From assembly GCF_006738645.1 (NCBI RefSeq), contig NZ_AP019700.1, positions 1,376,001-1,440,000 of the forward strand: a stretch of 64,000 bases of DNA, read 5' to 3'. The translations under genes were made by a program, and so were the position numbers. Shown here in pieces: positions 58,165-64,000 of the stretch. Source of the DNA: Stella humosa. GTDB taxonomy: Bacteria; Pseudomonadota; Alphaproteobacteria; ATCC43930; Allostellaceae. Position 1 is the stretch's first letter. Each line of letters begins with the position of its first letter. The notes under the pieces are model-generated. The model was not told the DNA's origin. It did no database searches and saw nothing but the letters and a program-made list of their open reading frames with translations.

Positions 58165-58357
58165 CCCCAACCCCCTTGCGGCTGCATCCACCCGCGATCT
58201 GCCCCGGCCGAATGGAGCGAATGGGACGCTACGCAGGGCGGTTAGGCAGGGCAAGGGTGAGACGAAGACTGCATTCCATGCCGGCCGCGAGCGCATGGCA
58301 TCCGGCCGCGGGTCGTATTACCTTCGCGGCAGGGCCAGAGGCTGGAAGAGGAACGTG

Positions 58358-60670
58358 ATGGCGCAGGATATCCGACGGGTCGCCCATTGCTCGCACTGGG
58401 GCGCCTTCGACCTGCTGGTCGCAGGCGGGCGGATCGTCGGGGTCGAGCCGATGGCCTTCGACCCGGCGCCGTCCGACATCATCGGCAGCGTGCCGGAATG
58501 GGCCGACCCGCGCCTGCGCATCGCCCAGCCGATGGTGCGCGCCGGCTGGCTGCGCAACCGCGAGCGCTCGGACGGGGCCGGGCGGGGGCGGGAGCCCTTC
58601 GTGCCGGTCGGCTGGGACGAGGCGCTGGACTTGGTCGCGGGCCAGGTCCTGCGCGTGCGCGACCGCTTCGGCCCGGCCTCGATCTTCGCCGGCTCCTATG
58701 GCTGGACGAGTGCCGGGCGCTTCCATCACGCGGCCACCGGGCTGAAGCGGCTGCTGGGCCTGGTCGGCGGCTACACCGGCCACGTCAACACCTACTCGAT
58801 CGCCGCAGGGCCGGTGATCCTGCGCCATATTTTCGGCTCCGAGGACGCCTGCAACGGCGGCGCCAGCACGCTCGACACGGTGGCCGAGCATGCCGAGCAG
58901 GTGATCGTATTCGGGGCGCTGTCGCCGCGCACCGCCCAGACCGAGGCCGGCGGCATCGCCCGCCACACGCTGGAAGGGCACCTGAAGCGGCTGGCCGAGC
59001 GCGGCGCCCGCATCGTCCTGGTCTCGCCCGCGCGCGACGACCTGCCGGATTGGGTCCTGGCCGAATGGCTGCCGATCCGGCCCAACACCGACACCGCCCT
59101 GATGCTGGCGCTGGCCCAGGAGATCGTGGCCGGCGGGCGCAACGACCTGGAATTCCTGGCCCGCTGCTGCTCGGGCTCCGAGGCCTTCCTGGCCTACCTG
59201 TCGGGCGAAAGCGACGGGGTGCCCAAGGACGCGGATTGGGCCGCCCCCATCACCGGCATCGCCGCCGACCAGATCCGCCGGCTGGCATCCAGCCTGCCGG
59301 CCCGGCGCACCATGCTGACGGTGAGCTGGGCCCTGCAACGCGCCGACCATGGCGAGCAGCCGTTCTGGGCGGCGACCGGGCTGGCCGCGGTGATCGGCCA
59401 GATCGGCCTGCCCGGCGGCGGCGTCGGCTTCGGCTATGGCTCGCTGGGCGGGGTGGGCGCGCCCCAGGCGCGCTCGCAGGCGCCCGCCATGTCGGCCGGC
59501 GTCAACCCGACCGGCAGCTTCATCCCGGTCGCCCGCATCACCGACCTGCTGTCGCGGCCGGGCGAGGCCTTTGACTACAACGGCCGCAGCTACACCTATC
59601 CCGACACGCGGATGGTCTACTGGGCGGGTGGCAACCCCTTCCACCACCACCAGGACCTGAACCGCCTGCGCCGCGCCTGGCAGCGGCCCGAGGCGGTCGT
59701 GGTGCAGGAGCCGTTCTGGACGGCGACCGCGCGGCTGGCCGACATCGTGCTGCCGGCCACCACCTCGATCGAGCGCAACGACCTGTCGGGCAACCGCCGC
59801 TCGGACCATATCATCGCCATGAAGAAGGCGATCGAGCCGGTCGGCGGCGCGCGCGACGACTTCGCCATCTTCGCCGACCTGGCCCAACGGCTGGGCGTGG
59901 CCGACGCCTTCACCGAGGGCCGCGACGAGATGGGCTGGATCCGCCATCTCTACGAGGCCAGCCGCGAGGATGCCGCTGCCCGCTTCGCCCATGCAATGCC
60001 GGCCTTCGAGGAATTCTGGGTGCAGGGTTGGGCCGCCCTGCCGGTGCGCCCCGACTTCACCTATTTGGCCGAATTCCGCCAGGACCCGGCCGCCCATCGG
60101 CTGGCGACCGACAGCGGCCTGATCGTGCTGCACAGCCCGCGCATCGCCGGCATGGCCCATGCCGACTGTCCGCCGCACCCGAGCTGGGTGGAGCCGGCCG
60201 AGTGGCTGGGGGACGCCGGCGGTGCCGGCCGCTTCCACCTCGTCTCGCGCCAGCCGGTCGACAAGCTGCACAGCCAGCTCGACTATTCCAGCCGTAGCCA
60301 GGCCCTCAAGCAGGACGGGCGCGAGATCGCCTCCATCCATCCCGACGACGCCACGCGCCTCGGCATTGCCGCCGGCGACACGATCCGCCTGTGGAACGCG
60401 CGCGGTGCCTGCCTGGCCGGCGTCCGGGTCACCGATGGCGTCCGGCCGGGCGTCGTCATCCTGCCGACCGGGGCCTGGTACACGCCGGCCGACGACCGCG
60501 ACGGTGCGCTCGACCTGGCCGGCAATCCCAACGTCCTTACGCTCGATAAGGGCACGTCGGCGCTGGGGCAGGGCTGCTCGGCGCACACCTGCATGGTCTC
60601 GATCGAGCGGGTGATGGCTCCCCCGCCGCTCGTCGCCGCGCCGCCGGCAATCGCCCGCGACGCGGCGTAG
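58358..60670 (+). CDS. Molybdopterin-dependent oxidoreductase of the BisC/TorA/DMSO reductase type
   Basis: A 770-residue molybdenum enzyme. No N-terminal iron-sulfur cysteines and no Tat signal are seen, as in cytoplasmic biotin sulfoxide reductase (BisC). The molybdenum-ligand serine region reads FAGSYGWTSAGRFHHA (Ser near residue 125). Cofactor-binding blocks follow: GGYTGHVNTYS, GALSPRTAQTEAGGI, the WAGGNPFHHHQDLNRL loop, IVLPATTSIERNDLSGNRR, and the C-terminal dinucleotide domain with SRQPVDKLHSQLDY and TGAWYTP. ATG at 58358 with GGAAGAGG upstream. It probably reduces an S- or N-oxide; the redox partner is unknown. Confidence 0.92.
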   Translation: MAQDIRRVAHCSHWGAFDLLVAGGRIVGVEPMAFDPAPSDIIGSVPEWADPRLRIAQPMVRAGWLRNRERSDGAGRGREPFVPVGWDEALDLVAGQVLRVRDRFGPASIFAGSYGWTSAGRFHHAATGLKRLLGLVGGYTGHVNTYSIAAGPVILRHIFGSEDACNGGASTLDTVAEHAEQVIVFGALSPRTAQTEAGGIARHTLEGHLKRLAERGARIVLVSPARDDLPDWVLAEWLPIRPNTDTALMLALAQEIVAGGRNDLEFLARCCSGSEAFLAYLSGESDGVPKDADWAAPITGIAADQIRRLASSLPARRTMLTVSWALQRADHGEQPFWAATGLAAVIGQIGLPGGGVGFGYGSLGGVGAPQARSQAPAMSAGVNPTGSFIPVARITDLLSRPGEAFDYNGRSYTYPDTRMVYWAGGNPFHHHQDLNRLRRAWQRPEAVVVQEPFWTATARLADIVLPATTSIERNDLSGNRRSDHIIAMKKAIEPVGGARDDFAIFADLAQRLGVADAFTEGRDEMGWIRHLYEASREDAAARFAHAMPAFEEFWVQGWAALPVRPDFTYLAEFRQDPAAHRLATDSGLIVLHSPRIAGMAHADCPPHPSWVEPAEWLGDAGGAGRFHLVSRQPVDKLHSQLDYSSRSQALKQDGREIASIHPDDATRLGIAAGDTIRLWNARGACLAGVRVTDGVRPGVVILPTGAWYTPADDRDGALDLAGNPNVLTLDKGTSALGQGCSAHTCMVSIERVMAPPPLVAAPPAIARDAA

Positions 60671-60687
60671 GGCTGGGAGGGGCCGCT

Positions 60688-61611
60688 TCAGTAGAAGAAG
60701 AAGTCCCCGGCCGAAATCTGGCTGGTGGTCAGGCTCTTGATCAGCACGGAGTTGCCGCCGCCGAAGTCGATGCCGGTCCCGTCCGCCTGCGGGATCAGCC
60801 GCCCCTGCAGGTCGGCGAAGCTGGCGATGCCGGTCCCGTTGATGTTGATCTGGATGCCGATCTGGTCGCCTTCGCTCTTGAAGAAGTCCTCGATCGCGTC
60901 GCGGCCGCTGCCGTCGCCGAAGGCGAAGAGGTCGCGGCCGTCGCCGCCCACCAGGACGTCGTCGCCGATGTCGCCGCGGATGTAGTCGTTGCCCGCACCG
61001 CCATGGACGAAATCGTCGCCCTTGCCGCCATAGGCATAGTCGTTGCCGTCGCCGCCCCGCACGTCGTCGTTGCCGAGGCTGCCGGTCAGGAAGTCGTCGG
61101 CCTTGTCGCCGGACACGGCGTCGTTGCCCTGGCCCCCATGCAGGCTGTCGTTGCCGTTGCCGCCGAAGACCTGGTCCTCGCCCTGGTTGCCGTTGATCTG
61201 GTCGTCGCCATGGCTGCCGGTCAGCAGGTCGTTGCCGTCGAAGCCCAGCAGCTTGTCGTCGCCCGCACCGCCCGCAATGGTGTCGTTGCCCGAGAAGATC
61301 GCCTGGCGCAGGCCAAAGCTGTCGAGCGCGGCCACCCGGTCGATATAGAGGCCGAGGTCGATGTTGAAGCCGACTCCTTCGTAGTTCAGGTCGGCGGAGT
61401 TGCCGATCGTCTCCTTCATCGAGCCGATGAAGCCCGAGGTCACCACCTGGTTCTGGCTGGTGAAGGCGCCGGTAAAGGTCTGGATCGTGCCGAGCGGTGT
61501 CTGCAACTGGACCGAGACCGCCGAGGCGGTGAACACATAGGGCGGTGTCAGCGGGTAGAAGCCGGCATTGACCGTCATGTCGATCGAGCCGTTGACGACG
61601 AGCGTTCCCAT
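60688..61611 (-). CDS. RTX-repeat calcium-binding protein (paralogue 1)
   Basis: A 307-residue protein. Residues 1-115 are an unfamiliar beta-rich domain (VNGSIDMTVNAGF, FTGAFTSQNQ). It is followed by about 14 glycine/aspartate nonapeptides of GGxGxDxhx type from residue 118 (IAGGAGDDKLLGFDGND onward) that form a calcium-binding beta-roll. The C-terminal DAIEDFFKSEGDQIGI and terminal DFFFY resemble type I secretion signals. ATG at 61611 with GGGGG upstream. No type I secretion genes are in the window. It is adjacent to a paralogue. Confidence 0.88.
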   Translation of the reverse strand: MGTLVVNGSIDMTVNAGFYPLTPPYVFTASAVSVQLQTPLGTIQTFTGAFTSQNQVVTSGFIGSMKETIGNSADLNYEGVGFNIDLGLYIDRVAALDSFGLRQAIFSGNDTIAGGAGDDKLLGFDGNDLLTGSHGDDQINGNQGEDQVFGGNGNDSLHGGQGNDAVSGDKADDFLTGSLGNDDVRGGDGNDYAYGGKGDDFVHGGAGNDYIRGDIGDDVLVGGDGRDLFAFGDGSGRDAIEDFFKSEGDQIGIQININGTGIASFADLQGRLIPQADGTGIDFGGGNSVLIKSLTTSQISAGDFFFY

Positions 61612-61709
61612 GGATCCCCCCTTGGTCGGGGCCACGCGACGGCGGCCCGCGCGCAGATGATCGAGCGCGGGCGGGGCTTTGGTCAATTGCCCGCGATGCG
61701 GGCGGCCGG

Positions 61710-62618
61710 CTACACGATCAGGAACAGATCGGCCGACACCTCGCCGCCCGGCAGATTGCGGATGAGGATGGAGTTGCCCTGGCCGAGGTCGACCACCTGC
61801 CCGTCTGGATGCAGGCGGGTGCGGACCAGCAGGTCGGCCGCCTCGTCGATGGCGGTGCCATTGACGAAGCGGGCGATGGCGATGCGATCGCCCTCGGCCG
61901 GGTTGAAGTCCTCGATCGAATCCCCGCCCGAGCCCGAGGCGAAGAAGAAGGTATCTGCACCCAGGTCGCCATAGAGCCCGTCGGTGCCGATGTCGCCCGA
62001 CACGAAATCGTCGCCATCGCCGCCGCGCACCATGTCGTCGCCCTGGCCGCCATAGACGAAGTCATGGCCGTCCCCGCCCAGGACGAGGTCGCGGCCCAGG
62101 CTGCCGGTCGCCACGTCGTTGCCGGCGCCGCCATCGACCCGGTCGTCGTCGCGCCCGCCATGGATGGTGTCGTCGCCATAGCCGCCATCGACCGTGTCGC
62201 GGCCGCGGTTGCCGTTCAGGTCGTCCGGCCCGAAGCCGCCCTCGACGAAGTCGTCGCCGTCGAAGCCGAGCAGCCGGTCGCCGGACGTGCTGCCCAGCAG
62301 CGTGTCGTCGCCGGCGAACAGCGCAATGCGCAGGCCGAAGCCGCCGCTGGTGGCCAGGGCGGCCTCGTACTCGGCCACCGAAACGTCCAGGCCGGTGATG
62401 GAAAAGGCCTGGCTCGCGTCGATCGCATCGATGCTGCCGCCGGTCAGCTTGCCGTCGGCGGCATAGGTGAAGGTGCCGGTGATGAACTGCTGGTTGCCGG
62501 CCTTGTCGACCAGCTGGATCAGCCCGCCCGAGCGGGTGGAGACATGGGTTCCGGTCAGCGACCGCAACCCTTCGTTGGCCGCCATGTCGGCGGGAACATT
62601 GGTGACGAATAGGGCCAT
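61710..62618 (-). CDS. RTX-repeat calcium-binding protein (paralogue 2)
   Basis: A 302-residue relative of the downstream gene with the same plan. The N-terminal beta domain (VSTRSGGLIQLVDKAGNQQFITGTFTY) is followed by RTX nonapeptides from about residue 105 (FAGDDTLLGSTSGDRLLGFDGDD onward) and the tail DSIEDFNPAEGDRIAI, ending SADLFLIV. The two genes share the FGLR-IALFAGDDT-type junction. It is probably secreted by a type I system encoded elsewhere. A cytochrome c gene ends 18 bases upstream on the same strand. Confidence 0.88.
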   Translation of the reverse strand: MALFVTNVPADMAANEGLRSLTGTHVSTRSGGLIQLVDKAGNQQFITGTFTYAADGKLTGGSIDAIDASQAFSITGLDVSVAEYEAALATSGGFGLRIALFAGDDTLLGSTSGDRLLGFDGDDFVEGGFGPDDLNGNRGRDTVDGGYGDDTIHGGRDDDRVDGGAGNDVATGSLGRDLVLGGDGHDFVYGGQGDDMVRGGDGDDFVSGDIGTDGLYGDLGADTFFFASGSGGDSIEDFNPAEGDRIAIARFVNGTAIDEAADLLVRTRLHPDGQVVDLGQGNSILIRNLPGGEVSADLFLIV

Positions 62619-62636
62619 GTCCGTTCCGCTTGTCTG

Positions 62637-62975
62637 CTAGCGCTGCACCGAAGCCAGATAGGCGACGAGGTCGGCGATCTCCTCGATGGTGAAGTCCACG
62701 TCGACCATCGGCTTGGCGCCGTGGCCGATGCGGATGCCCTCGGCCAGGGCCTCGGCGATCGCGTCGGCTGGCCAGTCCTTGGTGATGCCGCGAAACGGCC
62801 TGGCGCTGGGGTTGGGGCTGGGGCCCGTGCCGGCGATGGAATGGCAGGACGCGCAGTGCTTCTGGGCCAAGGCAGCGCCGGCCTTGGCGCTGCCCTGGGC
62901 CGCGGCCGGCGGCGCGACCGGCAGCAGGGCCAGGCCGATACATGCCGCGCCGACCAAACAGGCTGTCCGCTTCAT
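62637..62975 (-). CDS. Small periplasmic class I cytochrome c
   Basis: A 112-residue precursor with a signal peptide (about 1-26, ending PAAAQG) and one heme-c site CASCH (41-45). A candidate distal methionine, Met90, lies in GHGAKPMVDVDF. The C-terminal helix IEEIADLVAYLASVQR is typical. It is a soluble electron carrier; a partner such as a dehydrogenase is not adjacent. The ATG at 62975 is supported by the start of the signal peptide. Confidence 0.92.
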   Translation of the reverse strand: MKRTACLVGAACIGLALLPVAPPAAAQGSAKAGAALAQKHCASCHSIAGTGPSPNPSARPFRGITKDWPADAIAEALAEGIRIGHGAKPMVDVDFTIEEIADLVAYLASVQR

Positions 62976-63103
62976 CGCCGTCCATCCGTTCTGGCGCACA
63001 TGTGCTGGCGAATCCGCCAGTATGGGGACAAGTCTTGCACGGCGGCACCACCTCGGGAAACCTCGCGGGTGCGGCCAGGGTTGCCACGGGAAGGGATCAG
63101 GAC

Positions 63104-63820
63104 ATGGCGGACGGCGAGCAGGGGCGCGTGGCGATGATATCGGGGGCCAATCGCGGCATCGGCAATGCGGTGGCGCGGCGGCTCCATGCCGAAGGCTATC
63201 GCCTCAGCCTCGGCGTGCGACGGCCGTCGGCCTTCACCGATCGCGCCGGGCTGGAAGGCGGGGCGGACGTCGAACTCTTCGCCTACGAGGCGGCCGAGGC
63301 AGCACACGCGCCGCGCTGGGTCGAGCAGACGATGGCCCGCTTCGGGCGGATCGACGTGCTGGTCAACAATGCCGGCATCCATCGCAACGTAACGCTGGAG
63401 AGCGGCACGGATGCCGAGCTGGACGAGCTGCTCGACATCAACGTCAAGGCGCCGTTCCGCATGATCCGCGCCGCCCTGCCGCACCTGAAGGCGTCGGGCA
63501 GCGGGCGGGTGGTGAACATTTCCTCGATGTCCGGCAAGCGGGTGCGCAACCTGGCCGTCGGCTACCAGATGAGCAAGGCCGCGATGGTGACGCTGGCCCA
63601 CGCCGTGCGCCGCATCGGCTGGGACAGCGGCGTGCGCGCCGTCGCCGTGTGCCCGGGCTATGTGCGCACCGACATGGCGGGCGGCCCGACCGCGCCACCG
63701 CGCGACCAGATGACCGATCCAGACGAGCTGGCCGGGCTGATCGCGGCCGTGGTCGGCCTGTCGAACACGGGCTCGGTCGCCGAACTCCTCGTCAACTGCC
63801 AGTACGAGCACATGCTCTGA
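63104..63820 (+). CDS. Short-chain dehydrogenase/reductase (SDR)
   Basis: NAD(P)-dependent oxidoreductase of 238 residues with the classical SDR motifs: cofactor loop ISGANRGIGNAVARRL, VLVNNAGIHRN, the catalytic Ser in VVNISSMSG and the YxxxK pair in GYQMSKAAM. The PGYVRTDMAGG loop follows. Start at ATG 63104 with GGAAGGGA upstream. The substrate is unknown. Confidence 0.92.
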   Translation: MADGEQGRVAMISGANRGIGNAVARRLHAEGYRLSLGVRRPSAFTDRAGLEGGADVELFAYEAAEAAHAPRWVEQTMARFGRIDVLVNNAGIHRNVTLESGTDAELDELLDINVKAPFRMIRAALPHLKASGSGRVVNISSMSGKRVRNLAVGYQMSKAAMVTLAHAVRRIGWDSGVRAVAVCPGYVRTDMAGGPTAPPRDQMTDPDELAGLIAAVVGLSNTGSVAELLVNCQYEHML

Positions 63821-63882
63821 CCCGGCGCCGAAGGCTTGGCAGGATGTTTGCGTAGTCCCCCCTATCCTGGGGGAGACAGCGC

Positions 63883-64000
63883 ATGGCGAGCCTTCTGGAG
63901 ATCGAGAACCTGTCTGTTCGCTTCCCGGCCGGCGGGGCCGTGGTGCAGGCGGTCGACGGCGTCTCCTACTCCGTCGACGAGGGCGAGACGGTGGCGGTGG
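63883..64000 (+). CDS. ABC transporter ATP-binding protein, 5' end only (oligopeptide/dipeptide type)
   Basis: The window ends 118 bases into this gene. The visible N-terminus SLLEIENLSVRFPAGGAVVQAVDGVSYSVDEGETVAV is the opening of an ABC ATPase, just before the Walker A loop, and its form (VQAVDGVSYSVDEGE) is most like Dpp/Opp family ATPases. GGGGGAGA precedes the ATG and lies in a small C5/G5 inverted repeat. Confidence 0.75.
   Translation, partial: MASLLEIENLSVRFPAGGAVVQAVDGVSYSVDEGETVAV

Noticed and set aside
63857-63876. A terminator before the ABC ATPase gene
   Set aside because: The TCCCCC/GGGGGA pair is short and includes the ribosome site itself, so it may at most shade translation.

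Overview
The window is about 64 kb of very GC-rich chromosome. Genes are tightly packed with frequent 1-4 bp start/stop overlaps, and strong third-position GC bias produces long spurious antisense ORFs. Housekeeping genes present (lysC, ptsP, a RodZ-like gene, ispG, hisS, hemA, prfA, prmC, a DUF4167 gene, clpB, infA, purB, ubiG), the prfA-prmC-DUF4167-clpB order and the many solute-binding-protein transporters point to an alphaproteobacterium, probably Rhodospirillales. That placement is inference. I see no tRNA, rRNA, IS element, prophage or CRISPR array.

Layout. 0-9.3 kb: a tctBAC tripartite tricarboxylate transporter, a GNAT enzyme, a GMC oxidoreductase, an outer-membrane barrel, an Stf0-type sulfotransferase, a nucleotidyltransferase-like protein, a DUF3185 protein and a Tat-exported kelch protein. 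9.4-15.4 kb: infA, then a TRAP transporter operon (dctPQM) running into a TauD-type dioxygenase and two GT8-like proteins, with a perfect 18-bp hairpin between dctP and dctQ. 15.4-19.1 kb, minus strand: sugE/gdx, purB, a GST, a GntR regulator and a nicotinamidase. The sugE leader carries two GGGG-ACGA-CCCC hairpins, the signature of a guanidine-II (mini-ykkC) riboswitch. 19.3-20.6 kb: a class III aminotransferase with an in-frame amber codon.

20.7-31.4 kb is the least ordinary region. It holds two tandem exported proteins with a shared undescribed N-terminal domain and a C-terminal DUF2061-like membrane segment, a PstS-like protein with a secreted partner, a cytochrome b561-cytochrome c fusion, a D-aminoacylase, and a cyanophycin-synthetase-like ATP-grasp protein. 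The last has a TPR-like N-terminal addition and a truncated Mur-ligase-like end whose P-loop is lost, and it is coupled to a methyltransferase. 31.2-47.3 kb is the conserved core: ubiG, lysC, a nitronate monooxygenase-like gene, ptsP, rodZ-like, ispG, hisS, hemA, prfA, prmC, DUF4167 and clpB.

47.6-55.5 kb, minus strand, looks like a catabolic operon: Fe-type alcohol dehydrogenase, TauD-type dioxygenase, TAXI binding protein, fused TRAP permease, a second related dioxygenase and an FrdA-like flavoprotein. 55.6-64 kb: a MetE-like protein, a twice-frameshifted AMP-ligase, a BisC/TorA-type molybdoenzyme, two RTX-repeat proteins, a small cytochrome c, an SDR and the start of an ABC ATPase.

The strongest observations are the guanidine-II riboswitch on sugE, the degenerate CphA-like protein with its methyltransferase, and the DUF2061-fusion pair. 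The amber codon in one gene and two compensating frameshifts in another suggest either gene decay or local sequence errors. No computation or database search was run: family calls rest on reading motifs.
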